DNA of 64,000 nt from Welwitschia mirabilis (GCA_051453625.1 JBOZIK010000001.1:121557947-121621946); one strand, 5' to 3'. Shown: positions 10,574-22,683, numbered from the stretch's first letter. Numbers and translations are program-made. The notes: generated by a model not told the origin, from the letters alone.

Positions 10574-10640
10574 TAAATTTGGATTTGTTTCCTATCATAT
10601 GCCTTGAACATCCACTATCGAGATACCAGCTTGTGCTATT
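10574..10640 (-). pseudogene. Copia aspartic protease active site (reverse strand)
   Basis: The minus strand at about 10631-10597 encodes WYLDSGCSRHM, the copia protease signature with catalytic Asp-Ser-Gly intact. The surrounding frame is open for about 70 residues to 10371, interrupted only by the N run. The enzyme would cleave the Gag-Pol polyprotein. The gag lies immediately to the right. Confidence 0.85.
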
Positions 10641-11602
10641 TAAAATATTTAAAGCTATTTGAATTAATAGACTTTTAAAATAATTGGCTTTTATCTACAT
10701 TGCCTTTCTAGACTTACGTGGTATACCTCCTTTAGGANNNNNNNNNNNNNNNNNNNNNNNNNNNNNNNNNNNNNNNNNNNNNNNNNNNNNNNNNNNNNNN
10801 NNNNNNNNNNNNNNNNNNNNNNNNNNNNNNNNNNNNNTACCTCCTTTAGGAATAAACTTAAATGAGAAAGTACTAACTGAGTTTGAAAATAACATTAATT
10901 TTCTAGCATTGCATTTGAGTTTTGAATAACTAATTCTTCCATAGAAATGACAAGTAATTTTTAAAATGAACTTACCATCACTGGTTACCTGATTTTTCTA
11001 TCTTTGAGGTTTTTAAGAGATGAAGCTAATACCTGACTTGTTACCAATAGGTTTTTAAACTCTAAGCATTTGTTCCAATTTGATAGATCCACCTAAAAAT
11101 TTATTAACAAAATAAGATAAATCTTTTATTATAGAGTGAGATCAGAGTTTTTTAATTTAGTTCTTTTGAGACTTGATTCAATTTCCTCCTTTTCCTTGAT
11201 GAGAGAATTTATAATCTTGTTTAGATTGTTTATCCTTTTAGCTAGCTTCTCACCTTCCTGGTATGACTCTTGACAGGTGTCTTCTAACTCATCCTATCTT
11301 CATTATCCACATCATGATTATTATAATCTAATGTATTAGGCATATCTTGTAATGGGGGCATAAGTGCCATAAAGAAAAGTTTCCTTTCTTTGTTGTATTT
11401 TTGAGTATTTCTTTTGTCACTTTTACTTGACTCCTGTGTGTTTCCACTAGCTGCAATCTATTGGAAAATATATCTATATGCTATACAACATATACAAATG
11501 AAAGCATACGTATTAAGGAAGGGCATATTTAAAAAATCATCAAGTGAACAAACATTGTGGGGTTAGTCTAGATTAGTTAAGATATAAGAAAAAACTTAAC
11601 CT
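10641..11602 (-). pseudogene. Copia gag remnant (reverse strand)
   Basis: Between the protease and the PBS. Only about 0.9 kb remains, short for a copia gag, and it contains a 100 bp N gap (10738-10837). The minus frame near 11230-11170 is Lys/Glu-rich, as in a coiled coil. No zinc knuckle could be read with confidence. Gag is likely deleted or collapsed in assembly. Confidence 0.5.
10738..10837. other. Assembly gap, exactly 100 N, with identical 14 bp flanks
   Basis: TACCTCCTTTAGGA occurs immediately left and immediately right of the gap, suggesting that the two contig ends overlap. Confidence 0.99.
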
Positions 11603-11614
11603 GCTCTAATACCA
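11603..11614 (-). promoter_or_regulatory. Primer-binding site of reverse-strand copia (one base changed)
   Basis: The + strand reads GCTCTAATACCA, so the minus strand is TGGTATTAGAGC: the initiator tRNA-Met site with one C to T change. It sits two bases from the LTR and proves that the right LTR is the 5' one. Confidence 0.9.
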
Positions 11615-11616
11615 AA

Positions 11617-13110
11617 TGATAGAATTGAGAACCCTAGAGGGAAGGATGAATAGGTTCTTTTAAAAATTACAATACAATATTTTAAATGAATCAACACTTA
11701 AACAAACTTGCATACAATAATTAACTAATCCAAAATGTGTATGAAATAGAAAAATGCTAGGAGTAAAAAAAAAATGACCGAAAGCACAAAAATACCAAAA
11801 ATATGCATGCCAAATTTATAGTGGTTCACGAAATTCCCTACTTCACTCTCGATGATTAACTTATTTTCAAGGTAGATCTTAGATCTTTGTTACTTCATCA
11901 AATATTCCAAGTTCACCTATGACCTTTACAAATAAACTTTTATAAGCTTAGTCTCAACCTTTGAATGGATTTTTTAAGGATTAGTCTCAACCTTACACAA
12001 AGGAAAGTAGTAATGTAATGATGCCTACAGAGCATGGATATTACTCATTCTTGATTCAATAGATTTGATGAAGTTCTTCTCCTGTAGATGTAAATAAATG
12101 AGTCTCTTAATTTGATCTTGAATGTAGAGATGATTCCAATGGTAGATCTTCTTCAGTCAGAAATATAGATGCCAAGATACAATAGTTAAAGTCACAATAT
12201 TACAATGCTTGATCCTTCAGATCTAATAGATTCACCCAATTGAAGATCATTCCAAAATATTATTTGATCATTTATGTCTTGGCTATTTATATCATAAGGC
12301 TTTTAGGGTTTATTACATTTGAAATTCACTTCTAATGGCTATAAATGGCTACATAATAACTACATAATGGATACATAATGATTAGAAAATTTTACTTCTG
12401 TTCTATTTGGTCGACCCCTTAAAAGTCTGGTTGATCCCATATAGTACTATGAGTTACACAGGTTGCTTGAGTGAGAAATTCGGTCATTCTAATTTCTTAT
12501 GGCTTCCTGTCTGGTTAACCCCATCTGGGTCCAATTGACTCCAATCCAGTCATCCACTATAAGATTTGGTCATTCACTCCTCTCGACAAAATTCTTTTCA
12601 GTTTCCAGCATTAGGTCTGATTGACCTCTTCAGGTGTCTGATTGACCCCATGATGATCGACTCAGATGTATCAGCTACACAGTGCTCAAGTCTAGTTGAC
12701 TCCATCATAGGTCTAGTTAAGCCCTAAAAAATCAGTTTAGAAGTACTATTCCTTGGTTCACAGATCTGGTCAACTGCATTATAGGTCTAATCGATCCCTT
12801 ATCATTCAGTTCAAGGATACTATTTATCAGGTCCTTAAATCTGGTTGACCCCATAAAGGTCTGGTCAACCCCTTGCCATTTAGTTCAGGAACACTGGTTC
12901 TTGAGGTTATAGGTCTGGTCGACCCCATTAAAAATCTAGTCAATCCCTCAAGAGGATAAAAGAACTGATAGGCTTCTAGTACTTAGAAGTTGATGATTTC
13001 AGTTTCATCTTTCGACCTATAAGTAATTAAACATCTTCTGCATAAAATACAAAAAATTTGCTATACAAAAAATATTAGTTTAACATCAATTGATAATACA
13101 TAATCTAATA
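11617..13110 (-). repeat. 5' LTR of reverse-strand copia
   Basis: 1494 bp, partner of 4386-5890. It contains the same GGTCGACC-type motif array (12400-12960). It follows the PBS in element orientation. Confidence 0.9.
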
Positions 13111-13115
13111 AAAAA

Positions 13116-14369
13116 ACCTAAATAAAAATGTTGTAACATGATTCTATTAGGAAGATGATGAAGATTTAAAACCTTTATATCATGATATCCATTGGCTAGA
13201 AGATTTAAGTACCATTAAACTTATAGCCTTATAATAACTAGACAAAGTAAGAAACATAAATATTATAATAATAGCCACTTTTGAGAGTAAGAAATTAGAA
13301 GAACCTATACTACATCTAAGCCTATTAAATGTCTTTTGTAAAGCTAATTATCTTGACTTAAAATCTGACTTTATGAAATAGTTTTCTTTTTCCTTAAAAG
13401 GAGATGCTTGAATATGGTATTATAGGAACTCTAATCGTGCCTTTAGTTCATGATAAGTCCTTAAAAATGCTTTCCTATCAAATTTCAATTCATGAGGATG
13501 GTTGAAGATCTAAGACAACAAATTTGGAATATTAAGATTACAAATTTTGAATATTAATCAAAGAGATAATAAAAGACTTAATGAATTCACAAACAAGTAT
13601 AACATATTGTTAGCTAAATGTCCTAGCCTTAAAATCACATCTAGAGAATAAGTCAAAGCTTTACTTAGAGAATTATGGAGTCAAACTTTAAATGAATTAG
13701 ACTTGTTATGTAGAGGAATCATCAAGACAAAGAATGCCTAAGAAGTGAAAGAAGCCATTATTTAGTTTTATAACATGAATTAAGGATGAGGATAGAAAAT
13801 GGAAAAAAGAAAAAAGTAAACAAAGTATGTACCTCGGAAGTGAATGGTAGTGTGTATAGTTCAAAACATATCAATCTTATAGAGGAAGTAGCTAAAAAGA
13901 TGACTGATAACATGGTAGAAAAATTTGATTAGTTAGCTATATAACACTTTAAGGAGGAAGAAGGATCTACATGTGAAAATTATGAGGAAGATAATCATAA
14001 AGGAATAGAATATCCTTGGATGAAGAAATTTATTAAATGATTAGATATTAATAAATTAGATTTAAATTCAAGAAATTAATCCCAAATTAAGAAAAAAACA
14101 TATCTTTATCAAAGTAAAAAATGGGAAGATAAAAGCGAAAACCCTTCACAAAGATATGTTAATTAAAAAAGGTAAAAATAATATGACTATTATAAGAATT
14201 GAAAAACATAGATTCAAAGGACATGAAGAAAAATCAAAAATAGAGAAAAGGAAAGGAAAAATTCCTACTCAACTTCAACCAACCTCTAGAGTAGCAACAA
14301 GTAAAGCAGTAACTATTAGATCTAGGAAATAGAAGGTGACATATGAACCACTAAAGAAGAATATAAAGT
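13116..14369 (+). pseudogene. Gypsy gag, continued
   Basis: Resumes the frame interrupted at 4385. The most readable stretch (about 13560-13760) gives 'NQRDNKRLNEFTNKYNILL' then 'CPSLKITSRE' and 'LWSQTLNELDLLCRG', a pattern like the capsid domain of plant gypsy gag (a flexible .EF...Y..L...CP block). Stops are frequent. The last ~270 bp (14100-14369), a Lys-rich stretch, recurs after the N run. It would form the particle shell. Assignment is by position and a weak motif match. Confidence 0.6.
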
Positions 14370-14802
14370 NNNNNNNNNNNNNNNNNNNNNNNNNNNNNNN
14401 NNNNNNNNNNNNNNNNNNNNNNNNNNNNNNNNNNNNNNNNNNNNNNNNNNNNNNNNNNNNNNNNNNNNNNNNNNNNNNNNNNNNNNNNNNNNNNNNNNNN
14501 NNNNNNNNNNNNNNNNNNNNNNNNNNNNNNNNNNNNNNNNNNNNNNNNNNNNNNNNNNNNNNNNNNNNNNNNNNNNNNNNNNNNNNNNNNNNNNNNNNNN
14601 NNNNNNNNNNNNNNNNNNNNNNNNNNNNNNNNNNNNNNNNNNNNNNNNNNNNNNNNNNNNNNNNNNNNNNNNNNNNNNNNNNNNNNNNNNNNNNNNNNNN
14701 NNNNNNNNNNNNNNNNNNNNNNNNNNNNNNNNNNNNNNNNNNNNNNNNNNNNNNNNNNNNNNNNNNNNNNNNNNNNNNNNNNNNNNNNNNNNNNNNNNNN
14801 NN
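14370..14802. other. Assembly gap, 433 N
   Basis: Flanked on both sides by copies of the same Lys-rich gag segment (14100-14369 and 14803-15040). Confidence 0.99.
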
Positions 14803-15400
14803 GTAAAATAGAAAGGCTTTTACAAAGGTATGTTAATTCAAAAAGGTAAGAATAATATTATTATTATAGAAATTAGAAAAATAGAGACTCAAAGAATATA
14901 AGAGAAAATATAGAAATAGAGAAAAAAGAAGAAAAAAATTCCTACTCAACCTCAACCAAATCCTAGAGAAGTAACAAGTAAGGCAATAACTACTACATCT
15001 AGGAAATAGAAGGTGAATATGAATCACAAAGAAAGAAAACCAATTCAAGCAACCCTCTAGATAATAAAGAAAAAGAGACTAAAATAAAAATAGTGGATGA
15101 TGCCTCAGCAAATCCTTTACCTTTTCCAATGATAACTAAACAAGTAGAACATCCATAAGTTGAAAAGGATATAGAATATTTAACAAGGATTTTAGAAGAC
15201 ACAAAAATGTCATTACCTCTTTTAAAGTTATTACAAGATGTGCCTTGGTACTGGAAACAAATGAAGAGGATGTGTTCAAAATAGAAGAGTAAAAAGAAAA
15301 GCAAGAAGGAAAAAAATTGAAATGGTAAAGAAAGATTAAGTTTCTTAGGATTCCATGAAAGTTCTTTAAAATAAATAACATGAAAAGTATAGTGACCCTA
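14803..15400 (+). pseudogene. Gypsy gag/nucleocapsid region, second copy of Lys-rich segment
   Basis: Bases 14803-15040 repeat 14130-14369 with about 80-85% identity by eye, sharing 'attcctactcaacctcaacca' and 'tctaggaaatagaaggtga'. The sequence then runs on toward the protease. Frames on the opposite strand here are artefacts of the A-rich + strand. Whether the repeat is real or due to the gap is unclear. Confidence 0.6.
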
Positions 15401-15429
15401 GAACACCTATGATGGATATAAAAATTGAT

Positions 15430-15680
15430 TGAAAACTTAAAGTAGAAGGGCTTATGGATCTTGAAGTAAGTATCAATGTTATATCCTTTAAAACTTATAA
15501 ATAATTAAGAAAGCCAAAAATAACACCTTATCAAGGAAAAATGTACTTAGCAAATGGCTTAGTAGTCACACTGAAAGGAATTATAGCTTCAAGATTTTAT
15601 TTACTTAATAGATTCATTAGTGATGAAGACTCAAGGGGATACTCATGTAGTAATTTTGAAAAGACCTTGGATGGATACTA
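15430..15680 (+). pseudogene. Gypsy aspartic protease
   Basis: The frame reads 'VEGLMDLEVSINVISFKTYK' and then 'PKITPYQGKMYLANG', corresponding to the gypsy protease pattern in which D-T/S-G-A is followed by hydrophobic residues and a Tyr-Lys. The active-site triplet now reads Asp-Leu-Glu, so the enzyme is dead even before the stops. It lies between gag and RT as expected. Confidence 0.7.
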
Positions 15681-15989
15681 TAGATTCTGATATTTATTCT
15701 AGGATATAGGTAATGTAAATTAATCTAGAGATCTTAAAAAAGAGATAAACTTTCTAATGTAGCTATTATCAAAAGAGATGATACAAAATACAAAAGTTAG
15801 AACCAATGCAATCCTAACATAGAAAGTTAGTCTGATGCTGAATAAGTCAAATAAAGAAAAACATGATGAGCAAGATTTAATAGCTCAAGAAATAGAAAAG
15901 CCTCAACTTAAATAAGGGTTAGAGTATAGCGAAGTAGCTCTAAATAAACCTCTAACCAAAAATAATTATTTAGCTCATTATTAGAATCG

Positions 15990-16760
15990 TATAGATAATT
16001 AAATAAGAAATAAAGGGAGATTTTATTTAGGATCGTATAGATAATTAAATAAGAAATTTATAAACTCTTGGATGTGGGATTCATTTATCTTATATCTAAT
16101 TCAAAATGAATTAGTCTTATCATGGTTGTATTAAAGAAAGAAAATAAATGGAGACTATGTATAGACTTTTGAATGTTGAATACTATAACTTATAAGGACA
16201 TTTTTCCCTTTCATTTATAAAACAAGTTTTAGGAGGAGTATTTGGACATCAATACTATAGTATTTTGAATGGATATAGTGGCTATAACTAGTTCCTTAGA
16301 TCTTTATAGAACTAACCCAAACAACTTTCACTTATCATTGGGGTAGTTATGCCTATAAGATATTACTATTTAGATTATGTAATGCTCCCATTACTTTTCA
16401 AAGATTAGTAAATAGTAGTTTTCAAGATATGATAGTAAGATTAATCAAAGTATTTATGGATGATTTCTGAACTTTTAAAAATGATTTTGAGAAGTTACTT
16501 GATAGACTAGAAAAAGTTCTAGAGAGACATGAAGAAAAATGCCTTAAAATCAGCTCATTAAAAAGTCATCTTATGATGATAGAAGGCATAGTGCTAGGAC
16601 ATAAAATATCTTAAAAAGGGATTGAAACTAATGAATAGAAAATTAAAGCTATAAAAGATATTTTACTTCTAACCTAAAAGAATTAAGATCTTTTCTAGGA
16701 TATTTTGGATATTACAGAAGATTTATATCCAACTTTAGTAAACTTGCTACACCTTTAAGT
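15990..16760 (+). pseudogene. Gypsy reverse transcriptase (Tat/Athila-like)
   Basis: In order: 'KKENKWRLCIDF' (about 16130), 'SILNGYSGYN' (about 16260), a frame-shifted 'YAYK...LCNAP' block (about 16350-16390), and the catalytic box KVFMDDF at 16447-16467, followed by 'CLKISSLKSH' and 'VLGHKIS*KGIE'. Both catalytic aspartates of MDDF are present. At least three frame changes and several stops break it. RT leads into RNase H at 16860. Confidence 0.9.
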
Positions 16761-16859
16761 AATCTTTTATAAAAGGATGTGGAATATGGATAGACTGATG
16801 AATGTCAAAATGCTTACCAAACATAAACTTTAATCAACCTCAATTTTTTAAGAATCAAA

Positions 16860-17270
16860 TTAGATAAGACCATTACACATTATAACTGATGCATCTAGTC
16901 ATGGTATGGAAGCAGTTTTGGAGTTAAAAAAAAATGAAGACAATAAACCTTATGCCATTGCCTCTATTAACAAGAACTTCAAACTAGCTCAACAAAACTA
17001 CAGAATAAGAGAAAAAGAGTTGTTAGCAGTGGTAATAACATTTGAGAAATTCAAGCATTATATTTTAAGTTATAAAGTAAAAATTCATACAGACCATAGT
17101 TCTATTAGATTCTTAATGAATAAGAAAGAAGTAAACTCGAGAACTATGAGATAGATACTATTAATGTAATAGTTTAATTTAAAAATTATTGATAGGAAAT
17201 GAACAAAAAATGTGGTAGCACAACACCTCTCAAGGTTAGAATTGCTAAATGAAGAACAAATAAACATAAG
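16860..17270 (+). pseudogene. Gypsy RNase H and following linker
   Basis: The frame reads ITDASSHGMEAVL, then KPYAIASINKNF, NYRIREKELLAVV, KFKHYILSYKV and IHTDHSSIRFLM, the full ordered signature of gypsy RNase H. About 80 codons (16906-17154) are open without a stop. The linker gives 'NVVAQHLSRLE', then 'DEFPDEHLF' and 'YADIANFI', typical of Tat/Athila elements. The Asp of 'VADHLSRL' has become Gln. Confidence 0.9.
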
Positions 17271-17469
17271 GGATGAGTTCCCAGATGAACATCTTTTTTA
17301 GGTAAAAATAAATCCATGATATGCTGATATAGCTAACTTCATTATAAGAAGGGGAGAAAAAATCCCATATTTTATGAATTACTACAAAAGAAAAAGATTA
17401 CTAAGGAAATATAGAAATTATATTTAGCATAATAAGATGTTATTTATAAAATGCAAAGATTACATTATT

Positions 17470-18260
17470 AAAAGATGTATATAGGATAACCTACAAGGTG
17501 AGATCTTAAAGGAAGCTCATGAGGAAGAAGAAGAAGGACATTACAATTTAAGAAGAATAGGAATAAAAATTTTCCATATGGAATATTATTGGCCCACCAT
17601 ATTTAAAGATTCAAATTCTTATGTTCAAGGTTAAATAAGTCTCAAAGAAAGGGTACATTTAGCTAGAGATTAAAAATTCTACAAGAATGGATTCAGTCAA
17701 TTAAACTTTTTAATGTTTTGGAAATAAATTTTATTAGACCTGTTAATCCTTCATCCTTTGGAAAAAAGATATATTTTTGTCTATATTAATTGCTTCATTA
17801 AATGGGCTGAGGCTGAGGATGTGTCTTATTGTTCTTATCAAAATATAGTTAACTTTTTTCTTAGAAATGTTATCTATTAGTTTGAGACTCCTAAAAGTCT
17901 CATATCTATTAGAGAAACTCATTTTAGTAGTGATGTCTTTAAGAAAATTTTGGCCAAATTTGGAATCCACCACAAATTCTCTACTACCTATCATCCTCAA
18001 TCTAATGATCAAGCTAAAGTGAATAATACAAAATTAAATAGAATATTAATAAAAGTCATAAATACTAAGAAAACAGATTAGGCTAATAAATTAAATGAAG
18101 CTTTATGGGCTTATAACATAACTTGAAAACATACCATAGGGCTTACTCCATATGAATTAGTCTATGGAAAAAGGGCTATTTTATTAATTGAATTTAAAAT
18201 AGAAACATTTAAATTGGCTAAAAAATTAAAATATGACTTGGATACAACTCAAAAATAATG
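17470..18260 (+). pseudogene. Gypsy integrase
   Basis: The zinc-binding N-domain is partly visible ('GEILKEAHEEEEEGHYN', 'HMEYYWPT'). The core reads 'VLEINFIRPVNP' (first catalytic Asp replaced by Asn), 'SIRETHFSS' (normally SD.G.HF; second Asp lost), and 'TYHPQSNDQAKVNN' (the Glu of the DDE triad replaced by Lys). 'LWAYNIT' and 'GLTPYELVYGK' follow as usual. All three catalytic acids are therefore gone. It would have inserted element cDNA into the chromosome. Confidence 0.88.
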
Positions 18261-18600
18261 GATAAAAAACATGAATATTTTAAGTGAACATAGGAAAGAA
18301 GCTCTTGTATGTAAAGAACTTATACAATAGAAAACTAAAATATATCATGATAATAGAATTAGAAAAATAAATTTTAATGTAGGAGATTCTATATTAATCT
18401 ATGATCTTAAGAAGATACATTCAACATAGAGATATGACGAAATCGGCTAGGATCCTATACCATAACAAAAATTGTATAAAATGGAGCCATAGAAGTATAT
18501 AATCCTGATGAAAAAGTGACTTATCAAGTTAATGAGTAAATAATAAGAACATACTATGATCATAAATTAGTGCTAAACTATTTAGGAAACCCTTATAGGA
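18261..18600 (+). pseudogene. Gypsy integrase C-terminal domain
   Basis: The frame reads 'IRKINFNVGDSILIYDLKK', matching the 'F.VGD.VLLYNSRLK' strand of the C-terminal DNA-binding domain. Decayed 'KVNG'-like residues and stops follow. No chromodomain is seen, in agreement with a Tat/Athila rather than a chromovirus assignment. Confidence 0.75.
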
Positions 18601-18998
18601 TGGAAGGAATACTTTCACTCTACCTATAAAATAAAATTTTCTAAATTAAATAATAAAAGACATATCATTTCTTTCAAGCATATTCAGACTACCAATTCAC
18701 TAGGTTGTTCAAGGTAAGTTTAATAATTATAAAATAAGAAGATGCCTTAGTAAGCCTTTAATAGGGGATTGTGCATTATCTTTGTTAAGGAGAATAAGGA
18801 AACACATTCCATCACATTGTAGAATATCTTATACTAAGTATATATTATTAAAAAAAAAGAAAAGAAATAGAAAGAACACCACAATGTTCTACTACAATTA
18901 CACTAGGTAAAATATTCCTAAGAAGGATCTTTGACAATGCAATATGGTAGCTATAAGAACTTCATTGAGGGATCAGTTGATTATGATCTGAGTACATG

Positions 18999-18999
<1 letters not shown>

Positions 19000-19034
<35 letters not shown>
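19000..19034. repeat. (TA)n microsatellite
   Basis: About 15 near-perfect TA units within the gypsy 3' region. Confidence 0.95.
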
Positions 19035-19037
<3 letters not shown>

Positions 19038-20499
19038 GGTTCTTACTCCTCTAGAAGTGATGGACACTCTCTTCATTATGGTTAATTTAAGTTGTAAAAA
19101 ATAAAAATTTGAGAAATAGTTATACCTTAGGAGTTATCTGAGACACAACTATTTACTAAGACTACAAAGCTATTGCAACTTATTAAAGAGAAAAGACACT
19201 AGAGGAAAAATATTCTAGTCTATGATGGAATGTATATCTAAATATTTTCAATTAAATATCATGTACAATAATTAAATTTTATTTTAGTGAATGGAAAGTT
19301 TTAAAGTTTTAAAATCATTTTATATTATCTTAACAATTTAACAAATTATTTAGTTTGAGTTTCCTTTAATCAAAATGATATGCTCATAATGAAATAAAAA
19401 TAGTTATAAGATAATTTTATTTGAACTAAAAATAAAAAATTTTATTAAGCTAAAAATTTTATTACATTCCATTATAGAAATAACGACAATAATATTTTCC
19501 AAGTTACTAAGCAAATAAATCAATCAATTGAAGAAACTTAATTCTTGAAGTGATCAAAAATTTGTTCTTCTTATTAAAATACCTCATCTTAGAAGATGAT
19601 CCCATAGAATTCTTACCTAGAGTTAGTAGATAATTTCATTTTGGGACTTAGATGATATATTAATCTCTTTTAGGTGGGCTTGCCAAAAGTTTTGGTAAGG
19701 CTTAGCATTTCATATTGCTTTCTTTATGTTCTCCTTATCAAAGCTTAGTATGGTAAGAATAAGAAAAGGGTTTGTGCCTTGAAGTTGATTAACCCTTTTC
19801 ACTAACACTTGTATCTACCTAACTAACTAGCCTAAAGAAACATTGTAAGCTAAGTCCCTATGATTGAATTACTGATGAAGTTCTTTAGTTCTCACCTTAC
19901 GTACTTGTCCATCAAGTGATAGATGATGGGATCAAATCTTTGGGGATAATACCATTTTAAAAATGATCCTTACTAGCATTAATAATGAAAGAATCTAAGG
20001 TATCTAAGACCTCAGCAATTAATTTGTAATTACAATACAAGAACTACTGTATCTTATTTTTTAATCTAACCAAAATTTAAGGTGACTAAGGGTTTATACT
20101 ACTAATGCACATTTCTATCTATGTAGAACCTAAATTGAATAGATAACATTTGATCTTTTTAACACCCAAGATAGCAATAGGAGAGTGAGGGGGAGTGCAA
20201 GTCATAAGGATTAACTAAGAAAAGATAAGAAGGATTAGAAGATGATTAAGTGGAGGAGTTCTAAAGATCAAGTAAAGAATTAATGAATGATTATCATGAA
20301 ATAATGAGATTTATAGCATAAATCTTACTAGCATATTTAACAAGTGTGATTTGTATTAAGTTACCTAGTGCATGTATGTTTAATATTAAAGTAAAGGATT
20401 GTGTAAAAACTACATACCTATTCTATCCTAAAGTGTGCTAATGATCAACAACGATCTTTGAAGCAAGATAGGAATCAAGGAATTCCAAGCTAACCAAGA

Positions 20500-21190
20500 T
20501 TCAATTTAAAGTCAGAACTTTAGATTGATTTATGATTAATTTATTTTTTTTCCAAGCTACATGCCATTATAGGAATCCATCAAACTTTGTCATCATCAAT
20601 TACATTGCTAAGTGGTTAGTAAAATTTCATAGATACTTTTAATCAAAAGAAGAACTATAGATCATGTTTAATAATACAAAAAATAATTTTTTTATTTCAA
20701 GGGAGAATAGAAAATAAAAGTTACCAACATTTTCCCTCTAATAAAACATTATCATAATATAGGCCTTGAAATTAAGTTTATCCAGTTGACCAACATTGAC
20801 TTAAAGCCAAAACTTTGAGTTGGACTTGAGCCAACTTGATAAACATAGATACCACACCTACATGAAATCACATCACTTAGTTAATTGCTACCAACTCAAA
20901 GCCAAAATTTGAGTTAGATTTTAGATTAAACCATTATGATAAGAATTTAAAAAATTTTTGGCTGATACTAATTCAAAGTTAAAACTTTAAGTTGGATCTT
21001 ATATCCATTTAATTATCTTCTTACATTTAAAAAACCTGCAATGAAGTAAAGATTAATTGGTTGACTAGCATTAACTTAAAATTGGAACTTTAAGTTGGAT
21101 TTTAAGCCAAGCCATTGAGATGCAAGTTGAAGGAGTTAATTGACATTAGCTCAAATCCAAAGCTTTGGGCTAGATTTTGAGTTAACTTCA
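20500..21190 (+). repeat. Diverged ~90 bp repeats each with a small dyad
   Basis: A block like 'acttaaagccaaaacttt' followed by 'gagttgga' recurs at about 20501, 20785, 20885, 20965, 21065 and 21145. Within each copy, CTCAAAG...CTTTGAG is an inverted repeat around 'ccaaaa' or a similar centre. Spacing is 80-100 bp for the last five copies. Confidence 0.7.
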
Positions 21191-21385
21191 TTTTTTTAAA
21201 CTTGCTTCTAAAGGGAGGGTCTTCTTCTCAATGACTCCTATCAACTTTTAACTATAACTCTTTTATGTTACTTCACTTTTTCTATTCTTACTTACTTTAT
21301 TATGATAAGTGATTGAAATTCGAAGGACTTCATTAAGAACATGAGAGTTCTTAACGACCACCTTCAAACTCTTTCAACTCACTCC

Positions 21386-21471
21386 ACAATGGACTCAATG
21401 ACCCTAGTTGAGAAAACTTGAGTTCTCGATGATCCTTGTTAAGCCTAGTATTGGGAAGAGTAACTATCAGT
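21386..21471 (+). repeat. 85 bp direct repeat, copy 1
   Basis: Shares 'acaatgga(c/t)t(c/t)(a/g)atgacc', 'gagttct(c/t)gatga' and 'ccttgttaa(g/a)cc' with 22002-22090, in the same order and orientation. Confidence 0.7.
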
Positions 21472-22001
21472 TAAATATGACATGATATTACTCAATTATT
21501 TAACTTAAGCATTTTCTTAACTACCTCCTCCTCATTCTCAATGGCCCCATTGTGATGTTAGTTCTATATCATCTAAATCACATTAGCATCTACAACATTA
21601 GTTTAAAGGCGGTAGATTTTCTTACTATTTATCTTAGTAACATATCATTCTATTTTCCAACATCAAAAAAGTAAGAAATAGTTCCAGTTCCATTTATTTC
21701 ATTTCTAGTGAAAATTATCATTTACTCCTCAATCATGCACAATTAATGCAAGTGCAGGTATAAGTTTCTATTTATATTAAGTAGAATTTAGGATAATAAC
21801 TTTTACATTTTACATTTTCATGATTTTGCATACTTTATTATGTTTTCTCATGCTTTCAAAATCATGGCAGGATAACTTCATATAAAAATTTCAAAGCAAA
21901 ATCCTGTGTCGACAGAATATTTTACACCTCAATCTAAAAGAGGAACTAGAATATCAAGGAGAAATAAATCAAACAGAGCTTCTAGTAAGAAAGTTAGTTA
22001 T

Positions 22002-22090
22002 CACAATGGATTTGATGACCATCAGCAAGAACTCAAGAGTTCTTGATGACCCTTGTTAAACCCTCCTATTAAGAAAAGTAGCCACTCCTA
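22002..22090 (+). repeat. 85 bp direct repeat, copy 2
   Basis: Partner of 21386-21471, about 600 bp downstream. Both end in an 'aagagtaac/aaaagtagcc' tail. Confidence 0.7.
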
Positions 22091-22626
22091 TTACATCACT
22101 TTTAAAATTTTATAGAAGAAATATCCTAAGCTGATTATTGAACAAAATGTTGAATAAAATATTTGATGAAATGAATGACTATTCTAATCAAATGCAAATG
22201 GTACTTTCTAGGGAATAGATAATAAAGAGTGAAATGAAATAAATATCAAGAAAACATATTTTACTAGTAGAAGAAAAGCACCCAAGAAATAAAGAGGTAA
22301 AAGCAGTCAAAGAAAATAGGTTATATTTTAGAAGGAATTTTCTCATTAATGAGTTCTTGTATAGAGATTCATGAATTATACACAAGAAATTCATGGTCTA
22401 TAGAATATAAAGTAATTGATGTAAGCCAAAAAAAATCATGATTACATTTATGTAATTATTGAAATTAAAAGTGTTAATTTAATTTTAAAAAGCAAAGGTA
22501 GTTACAAAGAACTAAAATTACAACACAAGAATCTATATCTTTTACTTTACTAAGTTTCTTGTATGGTGAACATGCTAAGAGAGATTTATCCTTTCAATAT
22601 TCAGTGTTTTAAGAATTTCTAACCTG

Positions 22627-22628
<2 letters not shown>

Positions 22629-22683
<55 letters not shown>

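Larger units (their letters stand above)
4386..13110 (-). mobile_element. Reverse-strand Ty1/copia element (SIRE-like pol) nested in gypsy gag
   Basis: Two ~1.5 kb LTRs (4386-5890 and 11617-13110) enclose a pol read on the minus strand. In element order: PBS (11614-11603), gag remnant, protease WYLDSG (about 10620), 'LWYK' GAG-pre-integrase block (about 10250), integrase, RT (IYVDDII, about 7455), RNase H (about 6850), PPT (5903-5891). The internal region holds four N runs and an internal duplication of the integrase segment. The strings 'QIYVDDIIF' and 'KKALYGLK' resemble the SIRE/Maximus copia lineage; that placement is from memory of the family. Confidence 0.88.

Noticed and set aside
14833-15381. 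Three overlapping reverse-strand frames with Phe/Leu/Ser-rich products
   Set aside because: They are the complement of the A/Lys-rich gypsy gag on the + strand; the apparent membrane segments are an artefact of that composition.
20500-21190. CRISPR-like array of spaced repeats
   Set aside because: Repeats are diverged, longer than CRISPR repeats, and the surroundings are a plant retrotransposon; no cas genes.
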